Shown: positions 8,356 through 17,609 of the stretch, in pieces
Numbering within the stretch: position 1 is the first letter of the stretch
How the letters are laid out: the number at the start of each line of letters is the position of its first letter
Origin: Roseiarcus sp963772555
GTDB lineage: Bacteria; Pseudomonadota; Alphaproteobacteria; Rhizobiales; Beijerinckiaceae
Reading direction: 5' to 3'
Length of the DNA stretch: 64,000 nucleotides
NCBI GenBank assembly: GCA_963772555.1
Contig: CAVYXQ010000029.1
Span: forward strand, 112,685-176,684
Notes under the pieces: model-generated
Database searches by the model: none
Seen by the model: only the letters and a program-made list of their open reading frames with translations
What the model was told of the DNA's origin: nothing
Position numbers and translations under genes: made by a program

Positions 8356-9482
8356 CGTTCGTAATCGTCGCGATCCAGGCTGAAGCCGGCCTTGATGCGG
8401 GGGATCGCTGCGACGAGGAGGCTCGCCAGCCCGTCAAGATCGGCGAGATCGCACATCTCGAGCGAGGAATGGGTGTAGCGGCAGGGAAAGCCGAGATCGA
8501 TCGCGGCGATCCCCTGATGAGCGAGCTGGACATAAGACGAGTCGGTCAGCACGCCGACCTGCGCGCTTCGCTGCAGGGTCAGCCGCTCGCTGCGGGCCGA
8601 CTCTTGCAGAAGCGCCACCAGTGCCGGGTGGGGGATCGTGCCGTTGAGCGTGCCGCGCCCATGGAAGCTGTAAAGGCTCATCGCGGGTCCGAGTCCCAGC
8701 CCAACGTCGCCGCGCGCCTGCATGTCCGGGGTATCGGTCGCCAGCATCAGGTCGAGCTGTATGGCGATGTCGGGCGCGAGCGCCTGGGCCGCGACGACCG
8801 CGCCCCGCAGGTTGAACTCCTCCTGGGTCGAGAAGACGAAATGGACCGTCGGCCTGTCAGGCACGGCAAGCAAATGGCGCGCCGTCTCGACAATGACCGC
8901 GCAGCCGGCGCGATCGTCAACCGAGGTTCCCGCGATTCGTCCGCCCGCCAGAGCAATCGATTTCGGCGCGTAGACGACGGGCGAGCCAATGTCGATCCCG
9001 GCGGCCAGCGCGTCGTCATCGCGCGAAAAGCCGGCGTCGACGCTGATGTCCCGATAGGGGACGACGCGATATTTCTCGTCGGGCTCGGTGGCGTGGTGGC
9101 TCTTGTTCGCGATGACGGCGCGAACGTCGCGTCCTTCGCCGATACAGATCAGAACCTCCTGAGAAGCCAGCGCGCGCTCCGGGACGCCGCCCAGTCGTTC
9201 AAGGCGAAGAAGGCCGTTCGGCTCGATCTTGCGAACGATGAAGCCGAGTTGATCCATATGCGCGAAAAGCATCACCGAGGGCCGGTCCGACTCTCCGGGC
9301 GCCGTCGCCATCAGATTGCCGAGCCTGTCGGTCCTTGTCACGAGCCCCAGCGCCTGCATTTCAGACGCGAGACGGCGCCTGACGCGGCCCTCGTGGCCGC
9401 TGAGGCCCGGAATTGTCATGAGCGCAGAGACGAGCGCCGCGAGGCGTTCGCGCAATGGCGAGGCGGCGGACACAGGCGTCAC
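8352..9482 (-). CDS. M42-family metallopeptidase (FrvX/SgcX-like)
   Basis: A 376-residue M42 (glutamyl aminopeptidase/DeblocKing aminopeptidase) family enzyme with a co-catalytic metal pair. Visible metal and catalytic residues are LFAHMDQLGF (His-x-Asp), TSVDDRAGC (bridging Asp), STQEEFNLRG (Glu-Glu), ATDTPD and a late His in CRYTHSSLEM. The GTG start at 9482 overlaps the BtpA stop by GTGA; the frame is open further upstream but that is inside the BtpA gene. In E. coli, M42 paralogues FrvX and SgcX sit in sugar operons of uncertain function. Here the gene is likewise adjacent to a SgcQ homologue, so its substrate may be a glycosyl or amide conjugate rather than a peptide (inference). Confidence 0.88.
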   Translation of the reverse strand: MTPVSAASPLRERLAALVSALMTIPGLSGHEGRVRRRLASEMQALGLVTRTDRLGNLMATAPGESDRPSVMLFAHMDQLGFIVRKIEPNGLLRLERLGGVPERALASQEVLICIGEGRDVRAVIANKSHHATEPDEKYRVVPYRDISVDAGFSRDDDALAAGIDIGSPVVYAPKSIALAGGRIAGTSVDDRAGCAVIVETARHLLAVPDRPTVHFVFSTQEEFNLRGAVVAAQALAPDIAIQLDLMLATDTPDMQARGDVGLGLGPAMSLYSFHGRGTLNGTIPHPALVALLQESARSERLTLQRSAQVGVLTDSSYVQLAHQGIAAIDLGFPCRYTHSSLEMCDLADLDGLASLLVAAIPRIKAGFSLDRDDYER

Positions 9483-10291
9483 CTTTCTCGCGCAGCGCGC
9501 GCGAGCCGCATGAATTCGTTCGCTCGCTCCGGATCGACCGGCTTCCAGGTGTCGCCATCGACCTTCAGCGCCGATCCGACGATGCAACCATCGGCAACGG
9601 CGAGGATGTCACGAACCGTCGCGTGCTTGACCCCGGTGTTGGCGAGCACGGGCGTTTCCGGCAATGCACGCTTGGTCTCTTCGAGATCCTCGATTCGCGC
9701 CGCTTCGCCGGTGATCGCGCCGGAGACTAGGATCGCATCCGGAATCGATGAGAAGACCGCGCTGCGCGCCCGGTCAGCGACGCTGCGACGGTCGAGCGAA
9801 TAGGCGAACTCGGCCGAGACGTTATAAAGGAGCGCAAGATCGCCGCGATCGAGCCGCTTGCGATAGCGAACCGCCGCGCCTGCATCAGGCGTCCACGCGC
9901 CCATATCCGAGGCATACGAGCCGGTGAAGATTTCGCGGACGAATGACGCGCCCGTCGCCGCGGCGACCGCGAGAGTCGACATCGGATCCCAAAGGACGTT
10001 GACGCCGAAAGGCGTCTGGATCTCGGCGCGCAGCCTGCCGACGACATAGGCCATTGTCGAAGACGAAGCGACGTCGGCCTTGAGCTCGTAGGGACGATCG
10101 TTCTCATTGCCGAACATAACGGCGTCGAACCCCGCCGCCTGGAGCGCCGTCAGGTCCTTCCGGGCGCTGGCGACGATGCCCTCGACGCCGGCATGGGAAT
10201 CGAAGAGAGGCGCGCCTGGCGATGGCCCGAGATGGACCATGGCGATCACGGGCTTCATCTTGCCGAAGACCCGGCTGTAGTTAGCTGTCAC
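9479..10291 (-). CDS. BtpA/SgcQ-family protein
   Basis: A 270-residue member of the BtpA family, predicted TIM-barrel proteins named after a cyanobacterial photosystem I biogenesis factor. It also includes E. coli SgcQ, found in a sugar operon. Family segments are KPVIAMVHLGPSPGAP at the start, FDAVMFGNENDRPY, PFGVNVLWDP, the ILVSGAITGEA stretch, PVLANTGVKH and GCIVGSALKVDGDTW near the end; the last resembles the phosphate-binding end of a TIM barrel. A GTG start is used. It is coupled by a GTGA overlap to the M42 gene. A catalytic role in carbohydrate breakdown is plausible but unproven. Confidence 0.88.
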   Translation of the reverse strand: MTANYSRVFGKMKPVIAMVHLGPSPGAPLFDSHAGVEGIVASARKDLTALQAAGFDAVMFGNENDRPYELKADVASSSTMAYVVGRLRAEIQTPFGVNVLWDPMSTLAVAAATGASFVREIFTGSYASDMGAWTPDAGAAVRYRKRLDRGDLALLYNVSAEFAYSLDRRSVADRARSAVFSSIPDAILVSGAITGEAARIEDLEETKRALPETPVLANTGVKHATVRDILAVADGCIVGSALKVDGDTWKPVDPERANEFMRLARAARER

Positions 10292-10312
10292 GTCAGCGCG
10301 CTCCTGAACAAG

Positions 10313-11251
10313 TCACTTGCCGGAGCCCGCCGTCAGGCCCATCACGATGTAGCGCTCGAGGAAGATGCCGATCAGGAGGAGCGGGGTGATCGCGGCGGCG
10401 GAAAGAGCCGCCATGGTCCACCAGTTGATCCCTTGCGATCCGGTCTGGCTCGCCACCATCACGGGCAGCGTCTGCGCGTCGAAGCCGGTCAGAAGCGAAG
10501 CGAAGAAATACTCGTTCCAGCACAGGACCAGCGACAGGATGAAGGCGGCGACCATGCCAGGGAGCGCCATCGGCAGCACGATCCGGAAGAAGGCTCCCCA
10601 GATCGAGCAGCCGTCGACGAGCGCGGCCTGCTCCATTTCCGGCGGGATGGTGTCGAACTGGTCGCGCATCACCCAGATGACGATCGGCAGCACCATCAGG
10701 GTGTAGATCAGCGAGAGGCCGAGCCTCGTGTCGAGTAGCGCGAGCTCCTTGTAGAGGACGAGGAAAGGCAGGGCCAGGACCACCGGCGGCAGGATCAACT
10801 GCGACAGGAAGAAGAATGACAGATCCTTGTTGCGCCAGCGGCCGAACCTCAAGTCGAAGCGGCTCAGACCGTAGGCGGCGAGCGCGCCGATCACCACCGC
10901 CAGCGCCGAGGCGCCGATCGAACAGATGACGCTGTTGACGAACTTCTTGAGGAACTCGTCACGCACGTCCGAGGTCGTAAAGATCGTGTCGGGAGACAGG
11001 CCGAGCGACTGCCATCCCTTCCATTTTGGCACGAAGTCGACCCAGGGGATGAGGTGACCCTGAGTGACGTCCTTGCCCAATTTGAACGAGGTGGAAAACG
11101 TCCAGTAGAGCGGAAAGAGCGCAATGAGCGTCCAGATCAGGAGGGCGCCGTAGATGAGAAAGCGCCGGCCGGCGCTGACGATACGGCGCGCCGCCGAAGC
11201 GCCGCCCTCGCGGTCTTCGAGCGCATCGCTGACGGCGGCTTCGGAAGTCAC
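10313..11251 (-). CDS. MalG-type sugar ABC transporter permease
   Basis: A 312-residue binding-protein-dependent permease, CUT1 family, with six predicted membrane helices after a 30-residue cytoplasmic extension. The EAA loop reads EQAALVDGCSIWGAFFRIVL near residue 210, with the conserved Gly. WNEYFFASLL and a C-terminal TAGSGK, the usual MalG-type ending, are also present. The start is GTG 11251 behind a GAGCGAG site. It pairs with the MalF-type permease just upstream and with the Tat-exported binding protein. Confidence 0.9.
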   Translation of the reverse strand: MTSEAAVSDALEDREGGASAARRIVSAGRRFLIYGALLIWTLIALFPLYWTFSTSFKLGKDVTQGHLIPWVDFVPKWKGWQSLGLSPDTIFTTSDVRDEFLKKFVNSVICSIGASALAVVIGALAAYGLSRFDLRFGRWRNKDLSFFFLSQLILPPVVLALPFLVLYKELALLDTRLGLSLIYTLMVLPIVIWVMRDQFDTIPPEMEQAALVDGCSIWGAFFRIVLPMALPGMVAAFILSLVLCWNEYFFASLLTGFDAQTLPVMVASQTGSQGINWWTMAALSAAAITPLLLIGIFLERYIVMGLTAGSGK

Positions 11252-11300
11252 CTCGCTCGCTCCCTGTTGGTGGGTCGGGCCGAAGGCGTCGCCGCGCTCC

Positions 11301-12431
11301 TCACGTCATCCTCTGCATGAATCGACTGACCGCCTTGAGCAGCAGGGTAAGGAACACAATGATGATGACGAGGTAGACCTCCGCCACCATCGTCGCATAG
11401 CCGACGTTCGAGCGGTCGCGGTACTCGCGGTAGACGAAGCTCGAGATCGTGTCGGTCGCTCCGCCCGGCCCGCCCGCGGTGACGTTGATGACGATGTCGG
11501 CGAGCTTCAATTCGAAAATGATGCGGAGCAGAATCGCGGTCACGCTGACCGGCAACATCAGCGGGAAGGTGATCTCCCAAAACGTCTGCCAGCCGTTCGC
11601 GCCGTCGACCTTGGCGGCCTCCTTGACATCGAGCGGCAGCGCCTGCAGCCCTGCGAGCAACAGGATCACCATGAAGGGGATCCAAACCCAGCTGTCCATC
11701 GCGATGATGCTGGTGCGGGCGATCCAGGGATCGGTGAAGAAGGCGGGGTCCTGCCATCCCAGGGTCCTCAGGAAGGCGGCGAGCGGCCCGAACCGGTTTT
11801 CCATGATCGATTTGCCGACCATCCAGCTGACCGCCACCGGGCTCAGCATGAAGGGCAACATGAAGGCGACGCGGAAGAACTTGCGGGAGCGGATGTCGGC
11901 GTTCAGCAGCAACGCGAGGCCGAAGGCGATGACGTACTGGACAGCCACCGTGGCGACATAGAACACCATGTTGCCGAGCGCGTTCCAGAAATAGGGGTCG
12001 GCCCACAAGGTGCGCAGATTTCCGAGCCCGTTGAAATGATGGCCCGTCTCCGCGTTGAGGTTCCAGTCCGTGAAGGCGATGTAGAGGCCGAACAGCGTCG
12101 GAAAGATCACCATCGCGCCGGTGAACAGAAGCGCCGGCAGGACGAACAGCCGCTGTCGCCCGACGTCGCCGTATTCGAGAACCTGGCTGACCCCGAGCGT
12201 GACGCTCCAGACGAGGAAGGCGTAGAGCGTCGGGCGCCAGTTGGCGAAGCCCATCGACACGAGGCCGAGCGCGTGCGCAAACTGGAGCCCGGCGACGATG
12301 ACAAGCAACGCCGAGGCCAGCCGGAACAGCCATCGTCCGAGGGGCGGCTGGCCGGGCAGCACATCTTCGTGCGCCGTTTCAAGCTTCCCGCCAGTCACAG
12401 CTTCATGTCCGTCTCGGCGATCATGATGCAA
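11301..12431 (-). CDS. MalF-type sugar ABC transporter permease
   Basis: A CUT1-family permease of about 376 residues, longer than usual because two extra hydrophobic segments (about residues 35-55 and 67-85) precede the normal six-helix core. The core has the MalF-like FTDWNLN after the first core helix, RKFFRVAFMLPFML, and an EAA loop KEAAKVDGANGWQTFWEITF near residue 277. The start is uncertain. TTG at 12431 gives the longest sensible protein, and GTG at 12398 is an alternative. Neither has a strong ribosome-binding site. Confidence 0.86.
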   Translation of the reverse strand: MHHDRRDGHEAVTGGKLETAHEDVLPGQPPLGRWLFRLASALLVIVAGLQFAHALGLVSMGFANWRPTLYAFLVWSVTLGVSQVLEYGDVGRQRLFVLPALLFTGAMVIFPTLFGLYIAFTDWNLNAETGHHFNGLGNLRTLWADPYFWNALGNMVFYVATVAVQYVIAFGLALLLNADIRSRKFFRVAFMLPFMLSPVAVSWMVGKSIMENRFGPLAAFLRTLGWQDPAFFTDPWIARTSIIAMDSWVWIPFMVILLLAGLQALPLDVKEAAKVDGANGWQTFWEITFPLMLPVSVTAILLRIIFELKLADIVINVTAGGPGGATDTISSFVYREYRDRSNVGYATMVAEVYLVIIIVFLTLLLKAVSRFMQRMT

Positions 12432-12513
12432 GCAACCGCCGCTTCAGGCCCGGTTCCGTCCGCGGCGAGTCGCGCCGCGGTCGGAACGAAGATCACGAAG
12501 CGGGCCGAAGCGC

Positions 12514-14185
12514 TCAGGTCAGGCCCATCGCGATGCGATAGTACTTGACTTGGTTTTCGCGCCCGAGCTTGTCGGTCAGTTTCTCCCAAGCCGCCGCGAC
12601 GTTGTCTGCGCCCTGCTGCGCGGTCTCCTTGCCGGCGAACACTCTCTGCAACTCGTCTTCCGCAATGCTGTAATACTGGAAGATGCCGGGGATGCGCGGC
12701 TCGATCGCGGAATTCGGATGGTTGTAGGAGGTCGACTGGGAGTCCATGTACGATCCGATATACTTCTTGTCGTAACCGGCGAGCGCCCACAGGTCGAGGT
12801 TGGTGTGGCTCTTACGGTACGGCTGGAAGCCCGAGGGGTAGGCCGCGGTCCACATCGACAGGTCCTTGCCGCCGAGATGCGCCGCCGCGCTCCACGCCGC
12901 CTTGTGGCGCTTCGGGTCGCCGTCGACGCCCTTCATCACATAGATGCCCCAGCCGAGATAGGCCATGTTGGGCGCGATGTTCGGGCCGGTCGGCAGCTTC
13001 TCCCACTGCTTCTTCCTGAAGTTGTAGACGTCGTCCGACGCCGGCAGGATGTCGAAGTCGAGCACATCGCCGATCGTCGCGGTGTCGCTGGTCTTCGCCA
13101 CGGTGCCGATGTCGCCCCACCACTCGAGCAGCGCACCGGTGCCGGTGAGAAACTGCTGAAAGGCCGTGGTTCCCGGATCGGCATTGATCTGGTCGGCCGG
13201 CTCATAGGGCAGCGACGTCCACGATGTCCTGGATCGCGCGCACGAAGGCCGGGTTGTTGACCTGCGGCTTCATATTCTCGTCGAACAGCCAGTTCTTCTC
13301 GCCCGGGTACTTCGCGTAAGCCGTCGCGCGGCTCGCGGTGAAATAGAACTGGAATCCGCCCCAGGGCTTCGGCTGGTCGAGGAAGCCGTAAACCTCCTTG
13401 CCCTTGAACTTCTTGCCCTTGAGGAATTTGGTGACCTGCTGCACCTGCTGCCAGGTCTTCGGCGGTCCCCAGTCCTTCAAGCCGGCCTTGTCGTTCCAGT
13501 CCGCCCACTGCTTGGCGAGATCGGCGTCGCCGAAGACGTCAGTGCGTCTGTTCATCGTATGGCAATCGCTATCGATGGTGACGCGATGAATCTTGCCGTT
13601 CCACGTGCCGACCGGCGGCTTGAGGTAATTGACGTAATCGTCGAAGTCGACCTGCTTCATGACCCAGTCGGGCATCTCGGAGAGCAGGTCCTTGACGCCC
13701 ATGTCGCCTTCGAACGGCGCGCCCATCTCGATGATGTCGAAATCGACGGTGCCGGTGGCGATCGACTGCTGCAGCCGCGCGTTGTAGTCCGCTTGCGCGA
13801 GATCGATCCACTTGATCGAAGCGCCGGTATAGCCCTCCCACGGCTTCAGGAAGCCGCGGAACAGGAAGTTGTGCAGGTTCTGATTGTTGAGGCCCATGAA
13901 AGAGAAATTGACGCCTTTGAATTCGCCTGGCTGCACGTATTGCTTGGTCGGTCCGAGGCAGAGTTCGCCAACCTTCTGCCAGTCGGCGTCGGTCGGCGAG
14001 CCGTTGCCGGCGCCGGGGATCTTCATGATCTGCGAGACGACGCTGTCGGCCGCGTAGGCCGGACTTGGAGAGAGCGACAACGGCCCGCTCGTCGCCAATG
14101 CGGCCGCCGCTCCCGCGGCGCCTTTCATCAGTTGGCGCCGGCTGGCCTGCATCGCCATCAGTTGTTCGTAGACATGGACACGCAT
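12514..14185 (-). CDS. Sugar ABC transporter solute-binding protein, Tat-exported (one frameshift)
   Basis: A family 1 extracellular solute-binding protein of about 555 residues. The start at 14185 is chosen for its GGGAGGAA ribosome-binding site. The N-terminus carries a twin-arginine signal (SRRQLMKGAAGAAAALATSG, ending SPAYAAD), so it is probably exported folded. The frame breaks once at 13207-13219. The plus strand there reads GACGTC, and removing one base gives GAGTC. This restores DIVDSLPYEPADQINADPG, joins the halves in one frame, and ends at 12514. It is the binding protein for the two permeases that follow. Large CUT1 binding proteins of this size often take oligosaccharides or glycosides (family knowledge). 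Confidence 0.86.
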
Positions 14186-14396
14186 AAGAGTTCCTCCCTT
14201 CACGAAGCATCGGTCGTGATCGCGCTTTTCTCGTTTTCGCGTCGGCTTCGGCGCGAATACAACCGTCGTCAAACGCTGCGTCCGGTGGCCTCAAAGACTA
14301 AGGGGCCGTTCGGCAGCGAGTCAATTGGCGGTCGACTTGCCGGCGGCACGCCCCAAGGAGGGTCGCCGTCCCCCGGCGAAAGTCCGCAGCGCCGCC

Positions 14397-15137
14397 CTAG
14401 CCGCCGAACGCCTTGCGGAGTCGCGCAAGAATCCGGTCGCGTCCCTTGAGGCCGAGTTCGACGTTCGCACGCCTGGCCGAGCGCGCGTACCACCTGTCCT
14501 CGGAGAGCTTGGAAAGGTCGACCCCCTCGGGGGCCAGCGCCATCAGGAGCGACGTTTCGCCCTCGCCGGCATGGTCGAACGGGTAGCCCTCCATGGCGTC
14601 GGGCGTCATCAGGGGATGCAGCTTGATCCAGTTGAACGGATCGTCACCAGCCGCCTGCTGCGCGTAATAGTCGGCCATCTTTTCATTCCCCCACCAGCCT
14701 TCGCCGCGCTCCTTCTCAAGGAAGGCGAAGATCGCCTGCCGAGCGGCGAACTTGAACGCGAGGTCCGTCGGCATGCCGGCGGAAAAATTCTCGGTTTGAT
14801 GGTGGACGACCAAATGGATGTTGCGGAAGCCGATCCGCAACAGGCCCTGAAACATCGCCTTGGCCAACGGAAGCAATGCCTCCGCGTCGACATGCAACGT
14901 GCCGTTCAGTTCCGGCGGCTCGACCGCGTAGCTTGCGGCGCCGTAGTAGAACGGGGGCAGGATGACGAGGTCCATCTCCTCTTGCAGGATCTCGAGGACG
15001 CAGGTGACGGCGAGCGTGTCCATCCCTACGGCCATATGCTCTCCATGGTATTCCAGCACCCCGAGGGGCAGGACGACCGGCCATCGGCCTGCGATGGCGG
15101 CGCGGATCTGGCAGGGCAGCATCATTTCGTAGCGCAT
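14397..15137 (-). CDS. Creatininase-family amidohydrolase
   Basis: A 246-residue member of the creatininase/FAPy-deformylase/MftE fold, cofactor-type metal amidohydrolases. The metal-binding pattern is visible: LPLGVLEYHGEHMAVGMDT near residue 25 (Glu, His, Asp), VVHHQTEN near residue 110 and DHAGEGETSLL near residue 187 (the late Glu). It lies between the ATPase and binding-protein genes of a sugar import operon. That placement suggests hydrolysis of an amide or lactam in the imported compound, for example an N-acyl or ureido sugar (inference). Confidence 0.85.
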   Translation of the reverse strand: MRYEMMLPCQIRAAIAGRWPVVLPLGVLEYHGEHMAVGMDTLAVTCVLEILQEEMDLVILPPFYYGAASYAVEPPELNGTLHVDAEALLPLAKAMFQGLLRIGFRNIHLVVHHQTENFSAGMPTDLAFKFAARQAIFAFLEKERGEGWWGNEKMADYYAQQAAGDDPFNWIKLHPLMTPDAMEGYPFDHAGEGETSLLMALAPEGVDLSKLSEDRWYARSARRANVELGLKGRDRILARLRKAFGG

Positions 15138-15189
15138 CGGAGGCTCTCCGGACCGCTCGCAGGTTCGATCAGATAGCGCCGAGGCCCGG

Positions 15190-16254
15190 CTACTCCATCC
15201 GCTTGCCGTTTTCCGCGTCGAACAGATGGACGGCGTCGAGGTTCGGCGAAAACGGGAGTTTGTCTCCCGGTCGCGCAGAAATCCGCTCGCGAAACACGCC
15301 CACGATCTGCTGGCCGCCGAGCCTGGCGAAAACTTGGGTCTCCGAGCCGGTCGGCTCGACCACCGAGATCTCGGCGCGCAAATCGCCTCCCGCGAGCATC
15401 AGATGCTCGGGGCGTATTCCGTAAACGCAGGGCCGCCCGTCGGCCCCTCCCGGAACCGATTTGAGCGGCAGCTCCACGCCGGCCTCGGTCAGAAATGACG
15501 GCTGGCCGTTGACCCGGATCGACCCTTTCAGCAAATTCATCGCCGGCGATCCGATGAAGCCGGCGACGAACAAGGTCGCCGGCCGATCATAGAGGTCGAG
15601 CGGCGCGCCGACCTGCTCGACCACGCCGTCGCGCATCACGACGATGCGGTCGGCCATCGTCATGGCCTCGACCTGGTCGTGCGTCACGTAGATGGTGGTT
15701 GTCTTCAGCCGCTGGTGCAGCTCCTTGATTTCGCCGCGCATCTGCACGCGCAGCTTGGCGTCGAGATTCGACAGCGGTTCGTCGAAGAGAAACACTTGAG
15801 GATCGCGCACGATCGCTCGCCCCATCGCGACCCGCTGACGCTGGCCGCCGGAGAGCTGGCGTGGATAGCGCGCGAGAAAGGGCGAAACGTCCAGGATCTC
15901 CGCGGCGCGCCGCACCCGGGCCTCGATCTCCGCCCTGGGAGTGCGTCGCAGCTTCAAGCCGAAGCTCATGTTCTGCGCCACGGTCTTATGCGGATAGAGC
16001 GCATAGTTCTGAAAGACCATCGCAATGTCCCGGTCTTTCGGCGCGAGATTGTTGACGACCCGCTTGCCAATCCTGATCTTTCCGTCGCCGATCAACTCCA
16101 GACCCGCAATCATGCGCAAAAGCGTCGACTTGCCGCAGCCGGACGGTCCGACCAAAGTGACAAATTCGCCGTCGGCGATGGAAATCGATACGCCATGGAT
16201 GACCTCGACGGCGCCGTAAGCCTTGTGGACGTTGACAACGTCGACCGAAGCCAT
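15190..16254 (-). CDS. UgpC/MalK-type sugar ABC transporter ATP-binding protein
   Basis: A 354-residue ATPase of the MalK/UgpC family, the likely motor for the MalF/MalG-type permeases at 10.3-12.4 kb. Visible motifs are Walker A GPSGCGKST near residue 37, signature LSGGQRQRVAMGRA near residue 133, Walker B VFLFDEPLSNLDAK, and the switch His in YVTHDQVEAMT. A C-terminal TOBE/MalK regulatory domain covers residues 240-350 and contains GIRPEHL. First gene of the long minus-strand operon, with a divergent ribokinase 208 bases away. The shared intergenic region should hold both promoters. Confidence 0.93.
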   Translation of the reverse strand: MASVDVVNVHKAYGAVEVIHGVSISIADGEFVTLVGPSGCGKSTLLRMIAGLELIGDGKIRIGKRVVNNLAPKDRDIAMVFQNYALYPHKTVAQNMSFGLKLRRTPRAEIEARVRRAAEILDVSPFLARYPRQLSGGQRQRVAMGRAIVRDPQVFLFDEPLSNLDAKLRVQMRGEIKELHQRLKTTTIYVTHDQVEAMTMADRIVVMRDGVVEQVGAPLDLYDRPATLFVAGFIGSPAMNLLKGSIRVNGQPSFLTEAGVELPLKSVPGGADGRPCVYGIRPEHLMLAGGDLRAEISVVEPTGSETQVFARLGGQQIVGVFRERISARPGDKLPFSPNLDAVHLFDAENGKRME

Positions 16255-16462
16255 TCTTCTCCTCCTAACTCGGGATGCGCTGGCGGCGCCGCTCGTTGCC
16301 GTGAGCGTATTGCATCGGCTGCATGGCGTCGAGACGCCTTGGCCCCGCCAGGGTGGCGAGCAAGGACGGTCAGCCGCCGGCGGCGGCGGACCCTATGGGA
16401 GGAGAAGCCAGGTTGGTAGGAGCCGTCGCCTCAGCCGCGCGCAGCATCGAAGGGAGCGAGCC

Positions 16463-17413
16463 ATGAGCGCCACGGTCAAACCGCGCATCGCCGTGGTCGG
16501 CAGCAACATGGTCGACCTCGTGACCTATGTGAATCGCATGCCGGTCAAGGGAGAGACCGTCGAAGCGCCGAGCTTTGAAATGGGGCACGGCGGCAAGGGC
16601 GCCAATCAGGCCGTGGCGGCCGCCAAGCTTGGAGCCTCGGTCGTCATGGTCACCGCGGTCGGCGACGACATGTTCGCCGACAACACGATCAAGAACCTCG
16701 CTAGCCTCGGCGTCGACACCACTTACGTCAGGCGCGTCGCGGGCAAGTCGAGCGGCGTCGCGCCGATCATGGTCGAGCCGTCGGGCGAGAACTCGATCCT
16801 CATCGTCAAGGGCGCCAACGCCGACCTCTCGCCGGCCGATGTCGAGCGCGCGGCCGAAGCCCTGAAGACCTGCGACCTCATCCTGCTGCAACTCGAGGTC
16901 CCCCTCGAGACGGTCTATGCCGCGATCGCCTTCGGCAAACGTCATGGCGTCAGGACGATCCTGAACCCGGCCCCGGCGACGCCGGAGCTTGATGCGGAGA
17001 AGGTTCGCGACGTCAGTTTTTTCATTCCCAACGAAACGGAGCTGGCGATCCTGACCGGCCTGCCGGTCAGGACGGAGCGAGAGATCAGCGACGCCGCGCG
17101 GAGCCTTGTCGCCAATGGCGTCGAGACGGTGATCGTCACCCTCGGTTCGCGCGGCGCCCTGCTGATAACGGCCGCGGGCGTTCGCCGCATCGATCCCGTC
17201 CGGGTCGAACCGGTGGACACCACGGGCGCAGGCGACGCCTTTGTCGGAAGCTTCGCTCGCTATTTCGCCGGCGGCCTCGGCCTCGATGCGGCGCTTGCCC
17301 AGGCGGCGCGATACGCCGCGGACTCGGTCACTCGGCGGGGCACTCAAAAAGCCTACGCCTCGGAGGCTCAGTTCGAGAAGTTTTGCCAGTCGCTGGATTC
17401 CGCCGGTCGATAG
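16463..17413 (+). CDS. Ribokinase-like PfkB-family carbohydrate kinase
   Basis: A 316-residue PfkB-family kinase. The N-terminal signature GHGGKGANQAVAAAKLGA (about residues 38-55) and the C-terminal anion-hole signature DTTGAGDAFVGSF near residue 252 are both canonical, with the catalytic Asp. NPAPATPE and PNETELAILTG also match ribokinase. The start at ATG 16463 follows AAGGGAGCGAG; the frame is open further upstream but carries no family sequence. It is divergent from the ABC operon and probably phosphorylates the pentose or hexose produced by it. Confidence 0.92.
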   Translation: MSATVKPRIAVVGSNMVDLVTYVNRMPVKGETVEAPSFEMGHGGKGANQAVAAAKLGASVVMVTAVGDDMFADNTIKNLASLGVDTTYVRRVAGKSSGVAPIMVEPSGENSILIVKGANADLSPADVERAAEALKTCDLILLQLEVPLETVYAAIAFGKRHGVRTILNPAPATPELDAEKVRDVSFFIPNETELAILTGLPVRTEREISDAARSLVANGVETVIVTLGSRGALLITAAGVRRIDPVRVEPVDTTGAGDAFVGSFARYFAGGLGLDAALAQAARYAADSVTRRGTQKAYASEAQFEKFCQSLDSAGR

Positions 17414-17569
17414 CACGCCACGAGTGCGCGGCGACGCGCGCTCTTTCGGCCGACTGCGCGAGCCCGGTCAAGTTTGGGCGGCCGTCTTCTTGGCTTGACT
17501 TGAGGCCAAACGCCGTCCGCCGCTCATGCGATCTTGTGTTTTGGCGTTCACAGGAATCTGTAAAGTCAA

Positions 17570-17591
17570 CGTTTCAGTCACACGTGAAACG
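17570..17591. promoter_or_regulatory. Candidate operator: inverted repeat CGTTTCA-N8-TGAAACG
   Basis: A perfect 7-bp inverted repeat separated by eight bases lies 18 bases upstream of the isomerase GTG start. Its shape and position between the likely promoter and the ribosome-binding site resemble a repressor operator of the LacI, GntR or RpiR type. No regulator gene is visible next to it, so the cognate factor is unknown. Confidence 0.45.
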
Positions 17592-17609
17592 CGGCATCCG
17601 GAGGGTCCC

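Noticed and set aside
11154..12548. A long plus-strand frame opposite the two permeases
   Set aside because: Rich in Glu, Asp, Arg and His as expected for antisense of membrane proteins; no domain.
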